Below, in pieces: positions 13,571 to 19,895 of a DNA stretch of 35,497 nt (positions within the stretch are counted from its first letter, which is position 1; each line of letters starts with the position of its first letter). This DNA comes from a virus. The position numbers and the translations under genes were made by a program. The stretch is taken from IMG/VR virus record IMGVR_UViG_3300030109_001822, positions 1 to 35,497 of that record. The stretch is one strand, 5' to 3'. The notes under the pieces were generated by a model. The model made no database searches and was not told where the DNA came from. It was given only the letters and a program-made list of their open reading frames with translations.

Positions 13571-13743
13571 TATTTTCTCCAATTAAATTAATGTGGGTAA
13601 TCTATAAATTTTATCGTCATGACTTAGGTTGTTTCGATATTTGCACTATAATAAAATCCAAAAAGATTGAAGGGGAAATTTTATTCAGTGATTTATAGTT
13701 TTGACGTACCCACTCGCCAGAGGAACAAGTTAAACAACTCCCC

Positions 13744-13968
13744 TTATTCTTTATTTTTTGTATTACGTTCATTCCAAACATCAGATAAAAAACCACTCGT
13801 AGATGAACCATCTGCATAGAAACCTAAAATTCTAATATTGTTATTATAAATGTATTTATTAATTTTCTTTGCAAACTCTTTAAAAGTTTTACATTCAGAT
13901 ACGATACTCCAAACATATTCATTTAGCTTTTCTTCATCTTCCATAATCCATGCTTTAACTCTCCCCAT
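13744..13968 (-). CDS. 74-aa unknown protein
   Basis: It begins at the ATG at 13968 (MGRVKAWIMEDEEKLNEYV) with an excellent GGAGG 7 bases upstream and a TAATG overlap with the previous gene. The body is helical (WSIVSECKTFKEFAKKINKYIYNNNIRILGFYADG). It ends with a short polar tail. I see no known motif. It belongs to the operon of small early-type genes driven from 15129. Confidence 0.65.
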   Translation of the reverse strand: MGRVKAWIMEDEEKLNEYVWSIVSECKTFKEFAKKINKYIYNNNIRILGFYADGSSTSGFLSDVWNERNTKNKE

Positions 13969-14228
13969 TAGAACACCTCCGATTTTTGAGTTTTGATATA
14001 TTTCTTTACCCAATAATCAAAATTTTCTTTAAATGGATAACCAATACATTCTAGATACTCTCCTTCAAAAAGTTGCTCAATTGCATTGTTATAATTTTGT
14101 TCGGCCACAAAAACTTGATTTTTATTTAAGTTTTTGTAGCTCCACTTAGGTGTCGCATTTTTGTGAATTGATACAGAATACAACCCATTAGATTGCTTCT
14201 TAAAAGTAAATTTATTTTCTTTCATCAT
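13968..14228 (-). CDS. 86-aa unknown protein
   Basis: It begins with two adjacent ATGs (14228 and 14225). AAGG lies at the better distance for the second. The sequence has an N-terminal beta-rich part (KFTFKKQSNGLYSVSIHKN), then KWSYKNLNKNQVFVAEQNYNNAIEQLFEGEY and an aromatic end (FKENFDYWVKKYIK). It looks like a small folded domain, but I recognise no family. It overlaps both neighbours by 1-4 bases, so translation is coupled. Confidence 0.65.
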   Translation of the reverse strand: MMKENKFTFKKQSNGLYSVSIHKNATPKWSYKNLNKNQVFVAEQNYNNAIEQLFEGEYLECIGYPFKENFDYWVKKYIKTQKSEVF

Positions 14229-14410
14229 GCTACCTTTTTTTTACAAGTATCGTGTAATTCAACTACTTGAACTAAATCTTCATCTGATAATTTATTAAGC
14301 ATATTTAAAATAGCTTTACGAATGTCGTTGGCTTGTACAGATTTATCAACACATTTATTTTTGTGATCAACACTAAATCCTAAAAAACCCACACTATTAT
14401 ATTTCATCAT
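14225..14410 (-). CDS. 61-aa unknown protein
   Basis: It starts within the metallopeptidase stop codon (ATGA). The first part, MMKYNSVGFLGFSVDHKNKC, is mildly hydrophobic and the second is helical (NDIRKAILNMLNKLSDEDLVQVVELHDTCKKK). There are two Cys. No family is known to me. Its end KKVA-stop and the GGTAGCATGA junction match two other gene ends in this window (14407 and 21072). Confidence 0.6.
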   Translation of the reverse strand: MMKYNSVGFLGFSVDHKNKCVDKSVQANDIRKAILNMLNKLSDEDLVQVVELHDTCKKKVA

Positions 14411-14865
14411 GCCACCTCATTTACATAAAAAACTTTATCATTTAAGTCATTAATATCTTCTGCTCTAAAAGTTAGTGCAAAGCTGACACATTCTTTTAAT
14501 ATGCCACTATATTGACCATTTGTTATACCATAGGACATTAAGGCCTTCTTCATGATCCTATCGGCTGTTTCAGTCCATACAAGAGCATGACACATAGCAA
14601 ACTTCCATGCACCTATCTCTCTTTCAATTGTATCGTGCCTAGACGATTGATTACAGCCAACAATATGACCAATCTCATGTAAAGCTGACACATAGTACCC
14701 TGTGTTCTTTGTGGGCCTAATACATATCAATCTATCTTTTTGGTTAGCATAATACTGTGGAACTTTATGCCTTAAAGATTGATACTTTACTGTAATATTA
14801 TGCATTGCACATAACTCTTGTACATGGATAGCCATGTCGATACGTTTTACTAATTCTCTACTCAT
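14407..14865 (-). CDS. HExxH zinc metallopeptidase-like protein
   Basis: The 152-aa protein carries YVSALHEIGHIVG (about residues 60-72), an HExxH zinc site. Downstream IEREIGAWKFAMCHAL supplies the Glu in the spacing seen for the third ligand of the ImmA/IrrE (DUF955)-type and related small metallopeptidases. The N-terminal ~35 residues form a helix-strand region (ELVKRIDMAIHVQELCAMHNITVKYQ). Some family members cleave phage repressors, so a role in inactivating a regulator is possible; others are of unknown target. It has no signal peptide. It overlaps the next gene by ATGA and is second in the operon starting at 15066, whose promoter carries the GAAC palindrome. Catalytic residues look complete; substrate unknown. 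Confidence 0.75.
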   Translation of the reverse strand: MSRELVKRIDMAIHVQELCAMHNITVKYQSLRHKVPQYYANQKDRLICIRPTKNTGYYVSALHEIGHIVGCNQSSRHDTIEREIGAWKFAMCHALVWTETADRIMKKALMSYGITNGQYSGILKECVSFALTFRAEDINDLNDKVFYVNEVA

Positions 14866-14874
14866 TTTAATTCC

Positions 14875-15066
14875 CTACTTTAAACGTGTTATAATTGTGT
14901 AGCCTTGTCCACTTGCCATAGCAAACTGTTGGCCTTTAGCTAAACCTTCAAGCATATTAATTTCATCTTTATCAAGTTCGTTATCATTAATAAACTCGAC
15001 CATTGAACCAATATGTATGATGTCATCATTTTCTTGAATTGATATTTTTTTATCTGGATTTTTCAT
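14875..15066 (-). CDS. 63-aa acidic protein, first gene of the metallopeptidase operon
   Basis: A clear CTCCTT-complement ribosome site (AAGGAG) precedes the ATG at 15066. The product is acidic: KKISIQENDDIIHIGSMVEFINDNELDKDEINMLEGLAKGQQFAMASGQGYTIITRL. The alternation of short strands with a central helix suggests a small folded domain. No family is recognised. As the gene nearest the operator-controlled promoter it is expected to be made most. Confidence 0.65.
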   Translation of the reverse strand: MKNPDKKISIQENDDIIHIGSMVEFINDNELDKDEINMLEGLAKGQQFAMASGQGYTIITRLK

Positions 15067-15100
15067 TTTTTGCTCCTTGTTAAATTGATAGTATAGAATA

Positions 15101-15129
15101 GTTTTATTAGAACTATATTACAGTGTCAA
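15101..15129 (-). promoter_or_regulatory. Promoter with GAAC palindrome, metallopeptidase operon
   Basis: On the - strand TTGACA (15129..15124), 17 bases, TAAAAC (15106..15101). The -35 is perfect and the -10 weak. GAACTATATTAC (15110..15121) lies in the spacer, the same position as at the other promoters. Confidence 0.65.
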
Positions 15130-15165
15130 ACACTTTTTAATTTTATTTTCCTTTTATTATAAAAT

Positions 15166-15207
15166 AGAGGGGTACAATCATACTCGGACATATCATTCCA
15201 CCCCTCT
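15166..15207 (-). terminator. Probable terminator of the 64-aa gene
   Basis: AGAGGGGT and ACCCCTCT arms pair perfectly, with extra imperfect pairing inside. On the - strand the hairpin is followed by ATTTTAT, a weak T-run. It ends the transcript of 15240..15434 before the next promoter. Confidence 0.5.
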
Positions 15208-15239
15208 GAGGGCCTTTAAAACGGACCATTATTTGGTTA

Positions 15240-15434
15240 TTACAGTTCATTGTTCTGAAAATAATTCCAAATCATACAAAAACTATTAGCAAATTCTTTT
15301 TGCTTTTCATTAGGTTGTTCATCTGGTTGATAACCTATCAACCCTTCTGCAATTTCATCTGCTGATACAAGTGGTAATTTTTGTTCTCTACAAAAATCTT
15401 CCCAAATCTGTATTAAAGTAGCTTCGTGTTTCAT
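15240..15434 (-). CDS. 64-aa unknown protein
   Basis: AAAGGAGAG stands about 6-8 bases before the ATG at 15434. The sequence is MKHEATLIQIWEDFCREQ, KLPLVSADEIAEGLIG and a helical, aromatic end (KQKEFANSFCMIWNYFQNNEL). It is mostly alpha-helical and mildly acidic. No family is recognised. It follows the papain-like gene by 15 bases, is probably co-transcribed with it, and is closed by the hairpin at 15166..15207. Confidence 0.65.
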   Translation of the reverse strand: MKHEATLIQIWEDFCREQKLPLVSADEIAEGLIGYQPDEQPNEKQKEFANSFCMIWNYFQNNEL

Positions 15435-15449
15435 ATACTCTCCTTTCGT

Positions 15450-15929
15450 TTAACTTATTTTTTGAAGAAGTAAATCTGACAATGATGTCATACTTAATTT
15501 TTCAACATTAATTTCTGGCTCTGGTTTTTTTTCTAAAACCCAATATGAAGATACTGTTCTTTCATCTAACCATGTATCTCTTTGAACATTGTCAACAACA
15601 GCTACTAAATGCTCTCTTGTTAAAACAAGAACAGAACCACTTGGAGCATCTGCCGACCAATTACGGATGGACATTTTTTTACCCCTTTTATCTTTGGGTG
15701 TTGAATGTCTAACAAAACCTTTTTGTTCTGCATATGCTTTCCAAACAGGATGTGAATTAGGCAAGTCGCCCATTTCTAAACCAAGTTTAAACATCTCTCC
15801 CATTGTAACTTTATAGTCTTGATCAAGTGCAATGGAAAAAGCTCTAATGACACAATCGCCAATATTTTTACTTGAAAAATATTTTGATCTGCCACCATCG
15901 TCTTTGGAAAATGTACCTTTAAATCTCAT
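15450..15929 (-). CDS. Papain/C39-like cysteine-peptidase-fold protein
   Basis: I start at the ATG at 15929 (MRFKGTFSKDDGGRSKYF), with AAGGAA 6 bases upstream and a perfect promoter before it. The layout fits a compact papain-like fold: KNIGDCVIRAFSIALD (Cys near residue 26 in the position of the active-site thiol), a helical middle with HPVWKAYAEQKGFVRHS, then SGSVLVLTREHLVAVVDNVQRDTWLD, with a His (HLVAVV) and an Asp/Asn (DTW). This Cys-His-Asp order recurs in small phage proteins of this kind. The C-terminal ~35 residues are a separate helix. Activity is unproven; it could cut or rejoin peptide-like bonds. It diverges from the cyclotransferase gene, both under GAAC palindromes. Confidence 0.6.
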   Translation of the reverse strand: MRFKGTFSKDDGGRSKYFSSKNIGDCVIRAFSIALDQDYKVTMGEMFKLGLEMGDLPNSHPVWKAYAEQKGFVRHSTPKDKRGKKMSIRNWSADAPSGSVLVLTREHLVAVVDNVQRDTWLDERTVSSYWVLEKKPEPEINVEKLSMTSLSDLLLQKIS

Positions 15930-15963
15930 GATGAGTTCCTTAAAAAGTTGAAGTTGTAAAACC

Positions 15964-15992
15964 ATTATATGAACTATGTTACACAATGTCAA
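15964..15992 (-). promoter_or_regulatory. Consensus promoter with GAAC palindrome, papain-like gene
   Basis: On the - strand TTGACA (15992..15987), 17 bases, TATAAT (15969..15964): a perfect sigma70 consensus. The spacer contains GAACTATGTTAC (15971..15982). So strong a promoter would need tight repression, consistent with an operator. Confidence 0.92.
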
Positions 15993-16015
15993 TAGAAAAA
16001 AAATATTTTTTTTAC

Positions 16016-16044
16016 TTGACTATTATGAACTATAGTTCTATATA
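16016..16044 (+). promoter_or_regulatory. Promoter with perfect GAACTATAGTTC operator, cyclotransferase gene
   Basis: TTGACT (16016..16021), 17 bases, TATATA (16039..16044). The last 12 bases of the spacer are the perfect palindrome GAACTATAGTTC (16027..16038), touching the -10 box. It faces the promoter at 15964..15992. Confidence 0.9.
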
Positions 16045-16078
16045 CAAAATATATTTAATTAATTATAAGGAACAACAA

Positions 16079-16561
16079 ATGACTAAATTATATTTTGCTT
16101 ATGGTTCAAATCTCAATTTTGAACAGATGTCGATGAGATGTCCAAATGCTGTATCTCTTGGTCCTTTATACATTCCAAGTTGGAAACTTGTATTTAGGGG
16201 TGTTGCTGATATTGAACAATCAGATAACAATGATGATCTGTTACCTGTCGGTGTTTGGAGAATAACAGAACAATGTGAACAATCTCTTGATATTTATGAG
16301 GGTGTTAATCCTAATTCTAGTAATGACGGATTATATAAGAAGATAGAAGTTTGTGGTATGATGACCTATAAAATGAATAGTGATGGTTATTCTCCACCTT
16401 CATCTTATTACTTTAATGGTATACTTGATGGCTATCAAAACTTTGGCCTTAACAGTAGCCATTTATATGATGCTCTTGGTTGGTCTTATTACAATAAGTT
16501 AAGTAAGGCTGAACGATTAGGATATGGTAGATACAGTGATTACGTTAAGGAGATTGTATAA
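16079..16561 (+). CDS. Gamma-glutamylcyclotransferase-like (AIG2/GGCT) protein
   Basis: The 160-aa protein opens MTKLYFAYGSNL; YGSNL (residues 8-12) is the substrate-binding loop of the GGCT/AIG2 family. The presumed catalytic Glu is E74 in SLDIYEGVN, followed by LYKKIEV, as in the family. The tail (GWSYYNKLSKAERLGYGRYSDYVKEI) is typical of a short helical end. Such enzymes cyclise gamma-glutamyl groups to 5-oxoproline, releasing an amine, and so can undo gamma-glutamyl links made by ligases. AAGG is 8 bases before the ATG. It is the first gene of a + strand pair (TAATG overlap with the 31-aa gene) under a perfect operator. It is a natural counterpart of the amidoligase at 9210..10403; the pairing is inference. 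Confidence 0.85.
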   Translation: MTKLYFAYGSNLNFEQMSMRCPNAVSLGPLYIPSWKLVFRGVADIEQSDNNDDLLPVGVWRITEQCEQSLDIYEGVNPNSSNDGLYKKIEVCGMMTYKMNSDGYSPPSSYYFNGILDGYQNFGLNSSHLYDALGWSYYNKLSKAERLGYGRYSDYVKEIV

Positions 16562-16656
16562 TGAAAATATTAAATAAAATAACAAACATTGGATTAATCA
16601 TTATTCCAATATGGATGATAGCTCTAATAGTAATTCAATCAATTATATTATATTAA
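16561..16656 (+). CDS. 31-aa single-span membrane microprotein
   Basis: MKILNKITNIGLIIIPIWMI, then ALIVIQSIILY: a short basic start and one hydrophobic span. An AAGGAG is placed exactly 8 bases before the ATG, and the start overlaps the cyclotransferase stop (TAATG), so translation is likely. It ends 9 bp into the end of the convergent Mom-like gene. With one span and a positive N-terminus it would insert in the inner membrane. It could be a pinholin-like lysis protein, an accessory of the cyclotransferase, or a small toxin. No homologue is known to me. Confidence 0.65.
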   Translation: MKILNKITNIGLIIIPIWMIALIVIQSIILY

Positions 16657-17313
16657 ATTCATTTGAGTTGATATTGTATCTTCTATTTTATAATTAATTG
16701 TTTCTGTTTTTGGATACGGATAAATAGGATAATTTAAATTATTCATAAAAATTTTCTTTTGTCTTTTGTCGCCTAGAAAATATACATATCTATGTTTTCT
16801 AGGCCGATTAACAACTTCAAATTTATCTTTATCATTTACTCTTTGTTCTAATGTATACTTTTCACATATTGTTTTAGAGTGCATATTAGAATTTTTTATT
16901 CTCCATTCAGTTCTTTTGTCCGATAATCCTGTATAAATAAAATTGGTTGCTTGATATATGTATCCTGTGTGGTTCATACTTGTATCGGCATAAGAAACAA
17001 CTATTTGTGGCTTTGGCAATAACTTTAAACTATTGCCTACAAGATAAGATGCATTATTTTTATCGTTATCAATTAAACATAACCGATTAAGTTCGATTAC
17101 ATTATATTTAAATTGTTCGCCACATATACCGATACACAATGATGAACTTGGTGGAGAGCCATATGTTATGATCCCTATTAAATCACTATGTGAATACAAT
17201 CCGAAAGAAAAAGATATTGAAGGAATTCTTTTAGCATAATGTAATCTTTTTAACCATTGATACGTTTCTTCTTTTTTAATCTCTAACACTCTTTTATTTT
17301 TAAAATCAGTCAT
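16648..17313 (-). CDS. mom: Mom-family DNA (adenine) modification enzyme
   Basis: The 221-aa protein agrees along most of its length with phage proteins annotated as Mom-family adenine methylcarbamoylation enzymes: LHYAKRIPSISFSFGLYS, GIITYGSPPSSSLCIGICG, VIELNRLCLIDND, ASYLVGNSLKLLPKPQIVVSYADTSMNHTGYIYQATNF, IYTGLSDKRTEW and RPRKHRYVYFLGDKRQKK. In phage Mu, Mom changes adenine to N6-carbamoylmethyladenine and protects DNA from host restriction enzymes; the fold is GNAT-like. It is the last gene of the replication operon and overlaps the Cys-rich gene by 4 bp (ATGA). Mu's own translational regulator Com is a small zinc-finger protein; a small CxxC protein lies directly upstream here (17310..17501), which is suggestive. 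Confidence 0.85.
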   Translation of the reverse strand: MTDFKNKRVLEIKKEETYQWLKRLHYAKRIPSISFSFGLYSHSDLIGIITYGSPPSSSLCIGICGEQFKYNVIELNRLCLIDNDKNNASYLVGNSLKLLPKPQIVVSYADTSMNHTGYIYQATNFIYTGLSDKRTEWRIKNSNMHSKTICEKYTLEQRVNDKDKFEVVNRPRKHRYVYFLGDKRQKKIFMNNLNYPIYPYPKTETINYKIEDTISTQMNLI

Positions 17314-17501
17314 ATTAAATTTCTTTTTTTTATTTCTCTCTGTCGAAAAACTATTTCTTTTTTATTTAATTCTTTTAGCTGTCTATCACAGGAGCCACAG
17401 CTTACATCTGTTCGGCCTTTGTAAACTCGACCTCTTGTTTGTACCCCACACCAATCGCAATCAATGTGTTTATCGTAGTATCTCCAATAAGAATCTGTCA
17501 T
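17310..17501 (-). CDS. 63-aa zinc-ribbon protein
   Basis: MTDSYWRYYDKHIDCDWCGVQTRGRVYKGRTDVSCGSCDRQL: two CxxC pairs (CDWC, CGSC) about 16 residues apart form a zinc ribbon. A basic/helical tail follows (KEIVFRQREIKKRN). GAGGG is 7 bases before the ATG. It overlaps the Mom-like gene's start by 4 bp and starts inside the previous small gene (32 bp overlap). Position directly before mom recalls the Com-mom pair of Mu, where a zinc finger protein activates mom translation. The sequence itself is not obviously Com, so this is a hypothesis only. Confidence 0.7.
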   Translation of the reverse strand: MTDSYWRYYDKHIDCDWCGVQTRGRVYKGRTDVSCGSCDRQLKELNKKEIVFRQREIKKRNLI

Positions 17502-17664
17502 ATGTTATCCCTCGTTGTTGTTGTTCTTTTTTAATTCTTTCTTTACATCTATCACAATGACTACAATTACAAACATAACCTAGTCTAATTTCGTCTTCTT
17601 TAGTTCTTAATGAATGGTGATGAATTTCTGGATTAAATAAAGTTTTATTGCTTTTAATTTCCAT
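17470..17664 (-). CDS. 64-aa Cys/His protein
   Basis: MEIKSNKTLFNPEIHHHSLRTKEDEIRLGYVCNCSHCDRCKERIKKEQQQRG: one dense Cys cluster (CNCSHCDRC) with nearby HHH, likely metal binding. It begins at 17664 with AAAGG about 9-10 bases upstream, just after the primase stop. It overlaps the next zinc-ribbon gene by 32 bp, which is larger than usual for this genome. Its end (DRFLLEIL) is helical. Function unknown. Confidence 0.6.
   Translation of the reverse strand: MEIKSNKTLFNPEIHHHSLRTKEDEIRLGYVCNCSHCDRCKERIKKEQQQRGITYDRFLLEILR
17501..17525 (-). repeat. 25-nt direct repeat, copy A
   Basis: It matches 17680..17704 with two mismatches (core ACGAGGGATAACATA on the - strand). Copy A is the ribosome-binding region of the 17310..17501 gene and is also read as QQQRGIT in the 17470..17664 product. 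Copy B encodes the primase end TTARDNI. Confidence 0.8.
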
Positions 17665-17676
17665 TTGTAAAAACCT

Positions 17677-19839
17677 TTATATGTTATCCCTCGCTGTTGT
17701 TGCTTCATATTCTCCTCTACTCATAGAACCATTAATTGTACCGAGCCATTTACGACCACCAGCTGTGCTAAAGCTAAACTTATCAATCCGACCTTCAGTT
17801 ATTAATTCACGAACAATTCCATCCATCACACGTTGAGAAAGATTATCCAATACATCAGGTGCATCTGCATCGCTCATTCTAGTCGTCAAAGAATCAGCAC
17901 CACCCTGTTGACATAAAGCTCTACCTTCACGTTCACAACGGCTAATCCACTCATACAGAGTATTTTTTCTTATATCTCGATTTGTTCCAGAGTTAAGTTG
18001 AAGCATATCTTCAGTCCGATCAACCAATAATCCAGTGTTTAAATCACGAACAAATTTTCGGATTTGACGTTTTGCAGGTCCATTTGATTTGACAACTGCT
18101 CCATCAAAGCACCGATTACGCTGATATTCTATGTTTAACTCCTTACACTGGCGTTTTGCTGTACCTTCATCCAACTGCCACAGGGCAAAAGCACACCGAA
18201 CACCATCAACAATTGCTGATGTACCCCTGATAAGGTTTCTGGCTTGTTCTGGTGTTGATATAACTGTATCATCTTTAACCTTTGTCATGTGGTGACACAT
18301 CATTACTGACGCTCCAGTTTCCGAACAAATCTTCGACATCAGCCCAGTTAATGCAGCACCTGCTGCTGGATCAGAATTTACATCTGCATGAACAAAAGAA
18401 GCCAGTGGATCAAATATGATCAGCTTCAGGTTGTTAATCTGTAATATTTGTTCGTATATACGCTCAAACTCTGCTGAAGTTGTTAACTCTCCGTGTACGC
18501 TCTGTAGTACAGGAAATACGCCACCGACATTAGGTAACGCCACAACACGAAGCTCATTTTCATAATCAAATCGTTGATTATCTGGGTCTAAACGCTCTAT
18601 TCTCCTGTGCATTTCAGCTTCATCATCCTCTGCTGTAAAGATAACCACGTTACCGAACTCAGTAACATGACCACCGAAGGAATTACGCATTGGAAAAGCA
18701 CCAGTAACTTTCATCGCTAAATCCAGTGTCAACATACCTTTACCAGCATCACCCGCTGCTGATAGTATAATAGGAACACCCAGTGGAAACGTACCATCTA
18801 CAAGAAACTTTTGTTCTGGTGCAGAACCAACAAACCTAGAGATTAATAAGCTGTCATCCAGTAAGTTAATGTTTTGCTTTGTAAAAGTATTTGTGGTGTT
18901 TAAAAAATCATTAATGTCAAAGCCTTCACTTATAGCATCTGCTACATCCCATCTTTCAGGTTTGCCACGAGGAAGTGTAAGCATTTTTACTGATTTTGCA
19001 TTTGCGTTCAAGGCTAAATCCTGAACAAGTTCGGCTAACTTCTTACCAGAGTTATCATTATCAGCCCATAAGATAAGTTCTTTTCCTTGCAATGGAGAAA
19101 AGTCATACTGGGTTGCAGACTTCTTAGTTAGCATACCAGCTCCACCCATTGTACAAGTCGCTGTATAACCTAAATTATTTAACGCATCAGCACATTTTTC
19201 TCCTTCAACCCATATTACTGTATCCGAAGCTAAAATGTTCGGAATATTATACAAAGGCCTGACATCTGGCATACGAGGATATGGATGTTCACCAGTAAAT
19301 TGCCTGAATTCTTTCTTAGGTTTTCCGTGTGTATCTAACATTGGAGTGCCTGAACCATCTCTTACAAGATACTTACGAACCGAACAAATTATCTGATTAT
19401 CAGAATTTTTATATAGATACTCCGAATCGTAAGGTGTTTGTCTATTGATCTGTACTTTAACTGGGTTCTCTGGCTGTTGTTCCCTGACAAAATTTGTTGG
19501 TTCTCCAATATATTCTGAAAACATCTCTTTAATTTCAGGTAATCTTAACCCTTGACCCTCCATTAGTATCTTAACGATACCACCGATACCGACACCACCA
19601 TTGAAATCCTGACCCTTCATAAAGTATGGACTGCGTGGATTAATATCTATCTTCAAAGATTTACCTTGCTCTCCTGAAATAGAACCGATTGTAAACAAAT
19701 CTCCAGTTACCTTCCCTTGTGGAAAGGTATTCCGAAGAACATCTATCTGTACTTGTCTTGGTACTTTTTGACTTATTTCCTCAACCAATTCACTTGCTGA
19801 CATACTAGATTTAGTATTGCCAAATGGTAATATACGCAT
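17677..19839 (-). CDS. Primase-helicase (TOPRIM plus RepA/DnaB-like)
   Basis: I start at the ATG at 19839 (MRILPFGNTKSSM) with AGGAG 8 bases upstream; a TTG 33 bases earlier is less likely. The 720-aa protein has a degenerate N-terminal region, then TOPRIM: WVEGEKCADAL (about 210) and LWADNDNSGKK (about 260). A RepA/RecA-type ATPase follows: SAAGDAGKGMLTLDLA (about 355, with K-G in the usual K-T/S position) and LIIFDPLASF (about 470), plus MCHHMTK and RGTSAIVDGVR. The C-terminal ~110 residues look winged-helix (NLSQRVMDGIVRELITEGRI). It would prime and unwind DNA at the phage fork. No phage DNA polymerase is seen in the window, so host polymerase may be used. Confidence 0.85.
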   Translation of the reverse strand: MRILPFGNTKSSMSASELVEEISQKVPRQVQIDVLRNTFPQGKVTGDLFTIGSISGEQGKSLKIDINPRSPYFMKGQDFNGGVGIGGIVKILMEGQGLRLPEIKEMFSEYIGEPTNFVREQQPENPVKVQINRQTPYDSEYLYKNSDNQIICSVRKYLVRDGSGTPMLDTHGKPKKEFRQFTGEHPYPRMPDVRPLYNIPNILASDTVIWVEGEKCADALNNLGYTATCTMGGAGMLTKKSATQYDFSPLQGKELILWADNDNSGKKLAELVQDLALNANAKSVKMLTLPRGKPERWDVADAISEGFDINDFLNTTNTFTKQNINLLDDSLLISRFVGSAPEQKFLVDGTFPLGVPIILSAAGDAGKGMLTLDLAMKVTGAFPMRNSFGGHVTEFGNVVIFTAEDDEAEMHRRIERLDPDNQRFDYENELRVVALPNVGGVFPVLQSVHGELTTSAEFERIYEQILQINNLKLIIFDPLASFVHADVNSDPAAGAALTGLMSKICSETGASVMMCHHMTKVKDDTVISTPEQARNLIRGTSAIVDGVRCAFALWQLDEGTAKRQCKELNIEYQRNRCFDGAVVKSNGPAKRQIRKFVRDLNTGLLVDRTEDMLQLNSGTNRDIRKNTLYEWISRCEREGRALCQQGGADSLTTRMSDADAPDVLDNLSQRVMDGIVRELITEGRIDKFSFSTAGGRKWLGTINGSMSRGEYEATTARDNI

Positions 19840-19865
19840 TATATTTACTCCTATATACTCATTGT

Positions 19866-19895
19866 AACCCAAGCAGCTCCCTCGCTGTTTGGGTT
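19866..19895 (-). promoter_or_regulatory. Hairpin in the primase leader
   Basis: AACCCAA/TTGGGTT (7 bp) and CAGC/GCTG (4 bp), one mismatch, loop GAGGGA on the - strand. It overlaps the stop codon of the upstream nuclease and is 27 bases before the primase ATG. No T-run follows, so it is more likely an mRNA stability or processing element than a terminator. Confidence 0.6.

Noticed and set aside
13672-13744. tRNA-like piece starting GGGGA and ending TCCCC
   Set aside because: The acceptor-like ends pair over 5 bases only, and no T-arm GGTTCGAATCC or proper anticodon arm is visible on either strand.
13617-13817. 66-aa - strand frame beyond the 74-aa gene
   Set aside because: Starts deep inside the 74-aa gene without a ribosome site and has no resemblance to phage proteins; more likely a chance frame.
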